A stretch of 64,000 bases of DNA, from assembly GCF_947498015.1 (NCBI RefSeq), contig NZ_CANMIR010000009.1, forward strand, positions 81,409 through 145,408, read 5' to 3'. Positions 1-7,691 of the stretch are shown here, one piece after another. A program made the position numbers and the translations under genes. Below the pieces are notes generated by a model, which saw only the letters and a program-made list of their open reading frames with translations, was not told where the DNA came from and searched no databases. The stretch is from an uncultured Neptuniibacter sp. (GTDB lineage: Bacteria > Pseudomonadota > Gammaproteobacteria > Pseudomonadales > Balneatricaceae). Positions within the stretch are counted from its first letter, which is position 1. Each line of letters begins with the position of its first letter.

Positions 1-15
1 TTAAGACATGAATAG

Positions 16-528
16 TTGAGAGTGCGAGTGTTCGGTTACATTGCTGCGTTGTGGGGTATTACAGGTATCTGTCTATTATTGGGCAGTGCGGTGTATCGGC
101 TGAGTGCTATTGGTTGGCAGACGTTTAGTTATGATCTCTCCTGGTATCACTGGGTGGCTCTGGTAGTCAGCATCGCGTTTATGGGGTTTGCTGAGGGGTA
201 TCGGGGGTTCCAGCAGGCCTGGTCTCCGCGAGTAGCAGCGAGAGTTCTCTATCTCTCTCAGAATGTGTCACCACTACGTTTTATCTTCGCTCCACTTTTC
301 TGTATGGGGTTTTTCTCGATCGTGCGCAGGCGGATGATCGTGACCTACTGCCTGACGCTGGGGATTGTCGGCATGGTTCTGTTAGTTCACCAACTGGATC
401 AGCCCTGGCGGGGGATTGTTGACCTGGGGGTGGTTACCGGACTGGTGTGGGGTCTGACCTCTCTACTGTTATTTACACTGCAGGCATTTTTCGGTCAGCG
501 TTTTGAGCACTCTCCGGAGATGCCCTGA
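16..528 (+). CDS. Hypothetical multi-pass membrane protein
   Basis: A 170-residue protein of unknown function. Hydrophobic stretches at about residues 5-29, 43-62, 88-127 (a pair split by an RRR cluster near 104-106) and 135-160 suggest four or five membrane segments, so it should sit in the inner membrane. I recognise no catalytic motif. An in-frame TAG at 13-15 closes the frame, so the gene is complete if translation begins at TTG 16; GTG codons at 22 and 28 are alternatives, and no convincing ribosome site is visible. It ends 43 bases before the pseudouridine synthase gene and may be co-transcribed with it. The frame is sound; the function is open. Confidence 0.6.
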   Translation: MRVRVFGYIAALWGITGICLLLGSAVYRLSAIGWQTFSYDLSWYHWVALVVSIAFMGFAEGYRGFQQAWSPRVAARVLYLSQNVSPLRFIFAPLFCMGFFSIVRRRMIVTYCLTLGIVGMVLLVHQLDQPWRGIVDLGVVTGLVWGLTSLLLFTLQAFFGQRFEHSPEMP

Positions 529-571
529 AGACCCTTGCCGACAACGTTTGTCAGTTGGAGAACAATCACTG

Positions 572-1522
572 ATGAACCAGCAGGGCTTGCCATTTCTACT
601 TAGCTTCAAGGTATTCACCCAAATAAACAGCAGTTTGGCTGGCTTTCTGCGGTCCCGTCTTGCAGGTTCCCATCGTACCCAACTCAATGACCTGTTTGGT
701 GAAGGGAAGGTGCGGGTCGACGGTCGCTTAGGGACTGCTGAACAATCGCTGTGCCCGGAACAGATAGTTGAGGTGACTCTGGATCAGCATCGTGAAGAGG
801 ATGCCGATCTTAATTGGCGGTTACTCTGGGAAGATGCAGAGCTGATGGCGGTCTATAAACCCCATCTTTTACCCGTCAGCCGTACAACACGTAACCTGTA
901 TCATACGCTCATCTCACTGGTTCGCCGGGAAACGCCCTATGCTGATGCCCGTCTGCTTCATCGGTTAGACAGCGAAACAGCAGGGATTATTCTACTCGCC
1001 AAAGACCGGGCGGCGGATAAGCGCTGGAAACCTAATCTTGACCAGCTTATTGCAAAGAAGGTCTATCATGCCTGGGTGACAGGTGAGCCGGAGTGGGAAC
1101 AGAAAACGGTTGAATGCGAGTTATCAGAGCGATTAGAAAGTCCCATACGCAGTCAGATGTATGTGGTTGACCCAAATGAGCGGGCGCTATACCCCAAACC
1201 CAAATTCAGTCGTTCAATTTTCACTGTGATCAAACGGGAGCAGGGACGTTCGCAGCTCAGATGTGAAATTTTCACTGGAAGAAAGCATCAGATACGCGCT
1301 CATCTGGCCCATCTGGGATATCCGATCATTGGTGATAAGATCTATTCACATCAGGGGCGATATTACCTTCGACGCCTGGATACTCCGCTCACGGATGAGG
1401 ATCTACAGCGCTTAGGCTCTGCCTATCATCAGCTGGAAGCCACAGAGTTGGAGCTGTCTCTGCAGGAAGGAGCACTCCAATTGACGAGTGCTCCGGTGAT
1501 AAGGGATTTATCCGAGGAATAA
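572..1522 (+). CDS. RluA-family pseudouridine synthase
   Basis: Predicted 316-residue RNA pseudouridine synthase that isomerises specific uridines in rRNA or tRNA. The family's catalytic motif HRLDSETAG is present with the aspartate at about residue 133, followed by LLAKD. The C-terminal RKHQIRAHLAHLGYPIIGD block is the usual RluA substrate-binding signature. The N-terminus (LRSRLAG...GKVRVDGR) resembles a degenerate S4 RNA-binding domain. I chose ATG 572 with GGAG at 557-560 upstream; a longer frame from TTG 503 would overlap the preceding gene. The 3' end overlaps the end of ilvA on the other strand by 15 bases. The target uridine cannot be told from sequence. Confidence 0.88.
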   Translation: MNQQGLPFLLSFKVFTQINSSLAGFLRSRLAGSHRTQLNDLFGEGKVRVDGRLGTAEQSLCPEQIVEVTLDQHREEDADLNWRLLWEDAELMAVYKPHLLPVSRTTRNLYHTLISLVRRETPYADARLLHRLDSETAGIILLAKDRAADKRWKPNLDQLIAKKVYHAWVTGEPEWEQKTVECELSERLESPIRSQMYVVDPNERALYPKPKFSRSIFTVIKREQGRSQLRCEIFTGRKHQIRAHLAHLGYPIIGDKIYSHQGRYYLRRLDTPLTDEDLQRLGSAYHQLEATELELSLQEGALQLTSAPVIRDLSEE

Positions 1523-3025
1523 CTGGTAGGCGGTGTTATCCGTTTCTTCCCAGTAGTTATAGCCGATCTCTTCAAGGAAAGTACCTACCTGATCACGCTC
1601 ATCAACCGGCACCTGCATGCCTACCAGTACACGGCCATACGCAGCGCCATGATTACGGTAATGGAACATTGAAATGTTCCATTTTCCGCCAAGTTTGCTG
1701 AGGAAGTTCATCAGCGCGCCAGGGCGTTCCGGAAACTCAAAGCGATAGATGACTTCGTTTTCAAGGTTAACCGGCGCATGCCCGCCGACCATATAGCGAA
1801 CGTGGATCTTGGCGATCTCATTGTCACTCAGGTCTTCAACCTCATATTCGTTGCTCCGAAGCTGGCTGACCAGCTCTTCACGACCATCACCTCCGGCCTT
1901 CAGCTGGATCCCGGCAAAGACGACTGCGTTACTATCGTCACTGTAGCGATAGTTGAACTCGGTGATATTGCGTTTGCCCAAAGCTGAACAGAACTTTTTA
2001 AAGCTGCCAGGTTTTTCCGGAATCCGGGCTGCGATGATCGCTTCACGCTTTTCGCCTAACTCCGAGCGTTCAGCGATATGTCGTAACCGGTCAAAGTTTA
2101 CGTTAGCGCCTGAATCGATTGCGATCAGCGTTTTGTCGCTACACAGTTCTCGCTCTACAAATTTTTTCATGCCGGCAACGCCTAATGCTCCGGCTGGCTC
2201 GCAGATAGAGCGAGTATCGTCGTAGATATCTTTAATCGCAGCACAGATCTCATCGGTGGATACTGTGATCACTTCATCAACGTATTTTTTGGCTACTTCA
2301 AAGGTGTTCTCACCAACCAGCGCCACAGCGACACCATCGGCAAAGATTCCTACCTGATCCAGTGTGACACGCTCACCTGCGTCCAGAGCTGCTTTCAGGC
2401 AGGCAGAATCTTCCGATTCAACTCCGATCACTTTGGTTTGGGGGCGCAGGTACTTCACGTATGCTGCAATACCCGCCACTAAACCACCGCCACCGACTGG
2501 AACGAAGATCGCTTCAATGGGGCCAGATTCCTGTCGCAGGATCTCCATCGCAACGGTACCTTGTCCTGCAATCACATCCGGATCATCGAATGGGTGGACG
2601 TAGGTCATCCCCTTCTCTTCGACCAGCTTTTTGGCAAAGCTCGCCGCATCGTCATAAGCATCCCCATGCAGAACAACTTTGCCTCCCAAGCGTTTGACAT
2701 TGTTGACCTTAACGTCAGGGGTGGTTTTCGGCATGACGATCGTGGCTTTAACTCCCAGCTTTTTGGCAGACATTGCCAGTCCCTGAGCGTGGTTTCCGGC
2801 TGATGCTGCCACCACACCACAAGCCTTCTCCTCTGCAGTCAGCTGAGATAGCTTGTTATAGGCGCCGCGAAGCTTGAAAGAGAAAACCGGCTGTTCATCT
2901 TCACGCTTCAGTAGAATTCGGTTATTCAGACGCTCAGAAAGACCTTTAGCTTCATCCAGTGGAGTCTCGATCGCTACGTCATAAACCCGTGCTTCGAGGA
3001 TTTTCTTTATATATCGATCTGGCAT
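1508..3025 (-). CDS. ilvA: Threonine ammonia-lyase, biosynthetic
   Basis: PLP enzyme that deaminates threonine to 2-oxobutanoate, the first step towards isoleucine. The Schiff-base lysine lies in SFKLRGAYN (K51), and a phosphate-cradling glycine run VGGGGLVAG follows near residue 178. The region from about 325 to the end holds two ACT-like regulatory repeats, each starting with a RIPEKPGS/EFPERPGA type segment. This marks the long, isoleucine-inhibited biosynthetic form (505 residues; E. coli IlvA is 514) and not the short catabolic TdcB. It starts at ATG with AGGC upstream. It is divergent from rpiA, an arrangement common in gammaproteobacteria, and converges on the pseudouridine synthase with a 15-base overlap. 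Confidence 0.96.
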   Translation of the reverse strand: MPDRYIKKILEARVYDVAIETPLDEAKGLSERLNNRILLKREDEQPVFSFKLRGAYNKLSQLTAEEKACGVVAASAGNHAQGLAMSAKKLGVKATIVMPKTTPDVKVNNVKRLGGKVVLHGDAYDDAASFAKKLVEEKGMTYVHPFDDPDVIAGQGTVAMEILRQESGPIEAIFVPVGGGGLVAGIAAYVKYLRPQTKVIGVESEDSACLKAALDAGERVTLDQVGIFADGVAVALVGENTFEVAKKYVDEVITVSTDEICAAIKDIYDDTRSICEPAGALGVAGMKKFVERELCSDKTLIAIDSGANVNFDRLRHIAERSELGEKREAIIAARIPEKPGSFKKFCSALGKRNITEFNYRYSDDSNAVVFAGIQLKAGGDGREELVSQLRSNEYEVEDLSDNEIAKIHVRYMVGGHAPVNLENEVIYRFEFPERPGALMNFLSKLGGKWNISMFHYRNHGAAYGRVLVGMQVPVDERDQVGTFLEEIGYNYWEETDNTAYQLFLG

Positions 3026-3194
3026 GGTTATTCGCCTAAATTTTCGTCTGAATAAAAGTAAGCCGGAAATGGTAAAGCTAAAGCCCCTCTTACGTCTACA
3101 ATAGGGCGATAAAGCTGCGTATAATTTGCGCTAATTCTTACAATTATCAGTAAAAGTGGCCAATTTACAGAGCCATGAAGCACAGGTGCCTATC
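3026..3194. promoter_or_regulatory. Divergent ilvA/rpiA promoter region
   Basis: This 169-base spacer must carry promoters for both flanking genes. On the plus strand TATAAT occurs at 3120-3125, within GCGTATAATTTGCGC, and would serve rpiA; I see no good -35 at standard spacing. No hairpin or leader peptide is evident on the ilvA side. Confidence 0.5.
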
Positions 3195-3866
3195 ATGACC
3201 CAGGACGAGATGAAGAAAGCCGTGGCTCAAGCCGCAGTGGAGTATATAAAACCCAAACTCGGTAAAGAGAGCATTGTAGGTGTGGGTACCGGCTCTACCG
3301 CCAACTTCTTCATCGATGCGCTGGCTGAGATCAAGCATACATTTGATGGTGCTGTTGCCAGCTCTGAAGCGACGGCTGAGCGACTTAAAAACCACGGCAT
3401 TCAGGTGTTTGATATGAACTCTGTAGCGGAGATGGAGGTTTACGTCGACGGTGCGGATGAGTTTGATTCCGGTCTTAACCTGATTAAAGGTGGGGGCGGA
3501 GCGCTCACACGCGAGAAGATTGTAGCAGCGGTTGCAAAAGAGTTTGTCTGTATCGTTGATAGCACGAAAAAGGTCGATCTGCTGGGTGAATTCCCTCTTC
3601 CGGTTGAGGTGATCCCGATGGCGCGTTCACAGGTTGCCCGTGAGCTGGTGAAATTGGATGGAATGCCAGTTTGGCGTGAAGGCTTCACGACTGATAACGG
3701 TAATGTGATTCTGGATGTCCATGATATGGAGATCATGCATGCGAAAGAGCTGGAAACTCAGCTTAATAACATTGTTGGTGTTGTTACCAACGGCCTGTTC
3801 GCTAACCGTGGTGCGGATGTGGTACTGATGGGGACTCCGGACGGTGTGGAAACAATCACTCTCTGA
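3195..3866 (+). CDS. rpiA: Ribose-5-phosphate isomerase A
   Basis: Interconverts ribose-5-phosphate and ribulose-5-phosphate in the non-oxidative pentose phosphate pathway. The RpiA phosphate-binding motif GVGTGSTA follows the N-terminal helix, and the active-site segments VDGADEFD and [12 protein letters not shown] are intact. At 223 residues it is close to E. coli RpiA (219). I start it at ATG 3195 because [10 protein letters not shown] aligns with the E. coli N-terminus (MTQDELKKAV) and AGGTG lies 6 bases upstream; an in-frame GTG at 3156 would add 13 residues. A clear intrinsic terminator follows. Confidence 0.96.
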   Translation: MTQDEMKKAVAQAAVEYIKPKLGKESIVGVGTGSTANFFIDALAEIKHTFDGAVASSEATAERLKNHGIQVFDMNSVAEMEVYVDGADEFDSGLNLIKGGGGALTREKIVAAVAKEFVCIVDSTKKVDLLGEFPLPVEVIPMARSQVARELVKLDGMPVWREGFTTDNGNVILDVHDMEIMHAKELETQLNNIVGVVTNGLFANRGADVVLMGTPDGVETITL

Positions 3867-3901
3867 AGCCCGCCTAACCCGCGTTTTCCCATGATCAAGG
3901 G

Positions 3902-3924
3902 CCCTGCTTATTGCAGGGTTTTTT
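3902..3924 (+). terminator. Rho-independent terminator after rpiA
   Basis: Perfect stem CCCTGC/GCAGGG (3902-3907 and 3913-3918), loop TTATT, then six T residues. It lies 36 bases past the rpiA stop codon. Confidence 0.9.
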
Positions 3925-3949
3925 GTATCTAAGCTGCCCCAAAGGAGTG

Positions 3950-4348
3950 CTAATGCTTCAGGAACTCTATGATTGGACACTCTGAGACTCTGGCTGTTCC
4001 ACAACACAATGCAGACAGTTGCTCCAGCGATCCCCGCAGCTTTTCCAACTCCTCAATTTTGGTCTGAATCAGAGAGATTTTCAGCTCTACCTGAGCTTTG
4101 ACACGGGCCGAACTGGTATTGGGGTGAAGCTGGATAGCAAGTAGTTCGGAGATCTCCTGCAGTGAGAAGCCCAGAGATTTACATCGATTGATAAAATTAA
4201 GGCGGCTAAGAATAGATTCGGGGTAGACCCGATAGCCAGAATCGAGGCGGTCAGGGGTTGGTATCAGTCCGCGCTTTTCATAGTAGCGGATGGTTTCAAC
4301 GCTGAGGTCAGATTGTTTGGCGACCTGTCCAATTTTGAGCTGTTTCAT
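3950..4348 (-). CDS. MerR-family metal-responsive regulator, CueR/ZntR type
   Basis: A 132-residue MerR-type activator: winged helix at residues 4-70 (KIGQVAKQSDLSVETIRYYEKRGL), long dimer helix at about 78-112, and a C-terminal metal loop. The loop reads CCGTARVSECPII. The CCGTA start recalls ZntR, but the seven-residue spacing from C116 to C124 and the CPII ending match CueR. The dimer-helix position that is Cys79 in ZntR is Ser79 here, as in the monovalent-metal CueR group. It probably controls a metal exporter, but none is adjacent, so its target promoter lies elsewhere. The next gene upstream is a tiny membrane ORF on the same strand. Identity as MerR is firm; Cu/Ag versus Zn specificity is not. 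Confidence 0.88.
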   Translation of the reverse strand: MKQLKIGQVAKQSDLSVETIRYYEKRGLIPTPDRLDSGYRVYPESILSRLNFINRCKSLGFSLQEISELLAIQLHPNTSSARVKAQVELKISLIQTKIEELEKLRGSLEQLSALCCGTARVSECPIIEFLKH

Positions 4349-4396
4349 ACCGATTGTTTAGCACAAGGTATAAAACAGCTCAACGGAAAGCCGTGA

Positions 4397-4516
4397 TTAC
4401 AGAGTCACGCGGCTCAGTGCAATGCTTGCTGGCATCGTAATCCAGGCAATTGCAGCCAGGTTAATAATGATCCAGGAGAAGCCGGAAGAGTCGCGGAAGT
4501 TTTCGTTATCAGCCAT
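4397..4516 (-). CDS. Candidate 39-residue membrane miniprotein
   Basis: Small open frame encoding 39 residues. A polar start (MADNENFRDSSG) is followed by a hydrophobic helix, about residues 14-33 (FSWIIINLAAIAWITMPAS), and a basic tail, a normal single-span small protein. The ATG is preceded by GGGTGA 6 bases upstream. An extended -10 type promoter stands about 190 bases upstream with no other gene between, which favours a dedicated transcript. It is separated from the MerR gene by 48 bases. Function unknown; I do not recognise the family. It could be non-coding chance, but composition and signals argue for a gene. Confidence 0.55.
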   Translation of the reverse strand: MADNENFRDSSGFSWIIINLAAIAWITMPASIALSRVTL

Positions 4517-4968
4517 CAAAGTCACCCTTTTTTCAGGCAAGCTCTTTGTGAATCATCAATGAAGTAATACAGCAGGTTACTTCGCCTCATGATTGAGCAC
4601 TTCTGTGCTTCTTAGTAAGAGGGTCGTGATGTTTCCGATCGAGCTTAGGTTAGTGTGCATAGAACTGTCTTGCTTTCAGCCTTAAAGGCCTCTTTCGGCG
4701 CGGGATTCTAGCAGGGTTTCTGGTTTTTTTATAGTCAAATTAAATTGTGAGGCCGGTCTTTGATAGTCATTAAGTATCATTGTTTTCTGTGTGGTTATTG
4801 TGTGCTCTTTCAATAATGCCGTTGTGTGATTGCCAGATAGCCATAGGTAGCTCAATGTTGAGCTGCGGAACGGGGAGAAAGAATTAAATTTGCGAACGAA
4901 TTTGCCTACTGTTCATCAAACTGCATTATTATTAAGTGATTGCTATCTATTAATTGAGCGAATGGATC
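4517..4968. other. Intergenic region with a minus-strand promoter
   Basis: About 450 bases without a large gene. The part nearest 4517 would be the 5' leader (about 190 bases) of the 39-residue ORF. Around 4860-4968 the DNA is AT-rich and probably holds the promoter of the DUF748 gene, but I cannot pick a clear box there. No tRNA, repeat or riboswitch motif is recognisable. Confidence 0.5.
4705..4738 (-). promoter_or_regulatory. Probable sigma-70 promoter, extended -10
   Basis: Read on the minus strand: TTGACT (4733-4738) and TGCTAGAAT, whose -10 hexamer is at 4705-4710, followed by the GC-rich CCCGCG seen at strongly, stringently controlled starts. The 22-base spacer is too long for a normal -35, so the TG-extended -10 probably does most of the work. 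It points at the 39-residue ORF. Confidence 0.45.
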
Positions 4969-7545
4969 ATGCTGCGTTTTCTTCTTGTTTTTGTTGTAGT
5001 TATTGCCCTGCTGTTACATAACCTGCCTCTGTTGGTCCGTGACCAGGTCGTGATTTGGCTGCTGAACAATGGTGCAGAAAAAGCGGAATTGAAATCTATT
5101 AATGTCGACTGGTTTAACGGAAAAGTGTCCGTTGATCGGTTAAGTGCTACTGCAGAGGGTAAACCGCCACTGAGAGTAGGGCAGCTGATACTCGATCTGG
5201 ATTATGAACAATTAACGGCGAAACGCGCTGTGATTACAGATGCTTCGCTCAGTGGTGTTGCGATAGGCGTCCTGGAGGAGAAGGAGCATCTGTGGCTGGG
5301 CCCACTGGATCTCAATCAGTTCTCCGCAGCGGATGATGAGAGTCAGGAAGCAACCGAAGAGTCAGACTGGAGCTTCGGTGTGGCTCAATTTCAGCTGAAT
5401 GATATTCACTGGCAGGCAGCGGTCGCGGGACAGTCCCATCGTTTGCAATTGAGCAGCGCGCGCCTGGCTGACTTTTATCTTTGGGATCAGCAGCAGCGGG
5501 TATCAATCGATCTGGATGGTCAGATCAATGGGGCACCAATCAAATTAGTGTCCAGCTCCAGGCCACTGCCCGATGAGAAAAGTTCCGAACTTAATATTCA
5601 ACTGAAGAATTTCCCTGTTCACAGTGTCACGCTGCTGTTTGTTCCAGGGCTTAGAGCTCATGTTGATCTGGATCTGCGTATTAATGCTCATACAAATGCA
5701 GTGACGCAGGTGACGGAGCTGTCGCAGAGTGGTGTGATCACACTGAACGATCTGGCGTATTCCCGTGAGCAACTGGATATAGCTCAACGTCAGATCCGTT
5801 GGCAGGGTGATTTGAATCTGAGACTGGCAGGGAGTTTGATAAAAGGGCTGACGACAAATAGCCAGGTTGCGCTCAAAAATATGCAGCTGAAGCAGGGGGA
5901 TACTCAGGTTGATCTCGGCGCGGCGACACTCGCCTCTCAGGTTGAACTACAGGGGATGGATGCCGTTAAATTAAGGGGGTTGAAGCTGGATGCAAATCAG
6001 TTGGTTGTAAAGCAAGCGGCTAACACCCTGGTTGCGGATCAATTGGCGATTGCTGCTGAGGCTAAAAGTGATGATCTGAAAATATGGCAGGCCGGCCTTG
6101 ATCGGGTAGCGTTATCTCGCTTCAGCCTTGAAGGCAAAGGCAGTGAGCTGGTGTCATTAGCCGCTGCTGAGATCACCGGTGGCACCGTTGAACATCTGGA
6201 TCGTATCGCATTGAACACGCTTGGACTTAAACAGCTGGTTGTGCAGGGAGATGGGGGCATTTTCACCCAGTGGCAGCGTATCGATGCCTCGGAGATTGAG
6301 TTTAAGGATCTGGCGCATCTTTCGATTGGTCAGCTGCAGTTGGGTGATAGTAAAAGCCGGGTTTCGCTCTCCCCGAAGCGTGAACTGACCGATCTTAACT
6401 GGTTGCTGGCTCACCTTGAGTCTGATCAGCAACCCTCAAAAGTTAAACCTGATACGCCGTCTGACAATTCGGCACCTTTCCGATTCCAGCTGAAGCAGTT
6501 ACTGGTTAACGGCCGTAACCAGATCAATGTGGTGGATCGCGGGGTTAAGCCCGCTTTCAAGACCGATCTGAATATTGAGCGTTTAAAACTCAGCCAGGTA
6601 GACACGGGCTCTAAAGGTAAAACGGCTTTTGATCTGCTTGGAAAATCTGCATTTGCTACCCTCAAAGCGAAAGGTGCGATAGAGCTGTTCAGTGGAAACT
6701 ACGGGGGACACTGGGATGCTGCAATTAAGGGGTTGGAACTGCCTAATGTGAGTCCTTACTCACTGGAATATACCGGTTATTACTTGCAAAGTGGTCAGTT
6801 GAGCTTAACCACAAAAGGGACGATTAAAAAACGCAAACTGGATGGTGATACTGATATCAGGCTGAACAAACTGCAAGTTGAAGCACAGAATGAGCGTAGT
6901 GGGGAGTTTGATCAAAAGGTTTCAATGCCTCTGGGTACTGCGATTATGGTGTTACAGGATAACGACGATAATATCGATCTTCAGATCCCGCTCGATGGCT
7001 CACTTGATGACCCTCAGTTTGGGTATCAAACGGTGATCAATAAACTTGCTGGCAAAGGACTGAAAAGTGCAGCAATGGGTTATCTGACTAAGGCGTTACA
7101 ACCTTTTGGTGCTTTGATCTCGATCGGGCAGATGGTGATGGACGCACAGGATAAAGGCTCATTTATTACGTTGCAGCCCGTCAAATTCGAGCCGGCTGAT
7201 AGTGTGCTTAATGCAGACAATAAGGCCTATATGCAGAAGCTTAAGCAGATGATGTTGGAGCGTAAGGCGATGCGGCTTAATATCTGCGGGAGTGCGGTTG
7301 CCTCCGACCAGGCAGCTATCTGGCCGTTATTACTCGAGGAGAATAAAAAACGGAAGGAACCGTTAGCAGAAGAGGCGCTGAAAGCTGAGCTGAATCCCCG
7401 TCTTCAGCAGTTGGCCGAAGCGCGAAGTAGTGCCGTGAAGGGCTACCTGTCAGCAGAGGGAATTGATGTCGAAAGGTTGTTCAGTTGCTACCCAAAAGTT
7501 GACCTGGACTCCAAAGAGGAACCGCAGGTGCGTTTAGGTATTTGA
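4969..7545 (+). CDS. AsmA-like DUF748 family protein
   Basis: An 858-residue protein with one N-terminal membrane anchor (residues 1-18, MLRFLLVFVVVIALLLHN) and a large region predicted to lie in the periplasm. It is rich in alternating beta strands of the AsmA/TamB-like kind, a group linked to lipid traffic between membranes. The C-terminal third carries DUF748 hallmarks: DNIDLQIPLDGSLDDPQFGY, then a LQPFGALISIG helix and F-E-P-A-D-S-V-L-N. I use ATG 4969; an in-frame TTG at 4954 adds five residues, and neither start has a strong ribosome site. It stands alone between a divergent spacer and a c-di-GMP enzyme gene. The exact role is unknown. Confidence 0.78.
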   Translation: MLRFLLVFVVVIALLLHNLPLLVRDQVVIWLLNNGAEKAELKSINVDWFNGKVSVDRLSATAEGKPPLRVGQLILDLDYEQLTAKRAVITDASLSGVAIGVLEEKEHLWLGPLDLNQFSAADDESQEATEESDWSFGVAQFQLNDIHWQAAVAGQSHRLQLSSARLADFYLWDQQQRVSIDLDGQINGAPIKLVSSSRPLPDEKSSELNIQLKNFPVHSVTLLFVPGLRAHVDLDLRINAHTNAVTQVTELSQSGVITLNDLAYSREQLDIAQRQIRWQGDLNLRLAGSLIKGLTTNSQVALKNMQLKQGDTQVDLGAATLASQVELQGMDAVKLRGLKLDANQLVVKQAANTLVADQLAIAAEAKSDDLKIWQAGLDRVALSRFSLEGKGSELVSLAAAEITGGTVEHLDRIALNTLGLKQLVVQGDGGIFTQWQRIDASEIEFKDLAHLSIGQLQLGDSKSRVSLSPKRELTDLNWLLAHLESDQQPSKVKPDTPSDNSAPFRFQLKQLLVNGRNQINVVDRGVKPAFKTDLNIERLKLSQVDTGSKGKTAFDLLGKSAFATLKAKGAIELFSGNYGGHWDAAIKGLELPNVSPYSLEYTGYYLQSGQLSLTTKGTIKKRKLDGDTDIRLNKLQVEAQNERSGEFDQKVSMPLGTAIMVLQDNDDNIDLQIPLDGSLDDPQFGYQTVINKLAGKGLKSAAMGYLTKALQPFGALISIGQMVMDAQDKGSFITLQPVKFEPADSVLNADNKAYMQKLKQMMLERKAMRLNICGSAVASDQAAIWPLLLEENKKRKEPLAEEALKAELNPRLQQLAEARSSAVKGYLSAEGIDVERLFSCYPKVDLDSKEEPQVRLGI

Positions 7546-7691
7546 ATCTGCATTCTTGATATAAATCACCATAAGCTATGGCTATTGTGCAATTGGAGTC
7601 GAGACTCTGTTCGGTTGATACAAATAACTATAGAATCTGGAGGGTTATTGGCTGAGTAATTGACAAATCATCCACTGGATCCTCCCAAATC

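Noticed and set aside
3627..4007. A 126-codon minus-strand frame spanning the end of rpiA and the terminator
   Set aside because: It crosses a clear intrinsic terminator and overlaps both rpiA and the MerR gene in other frames.
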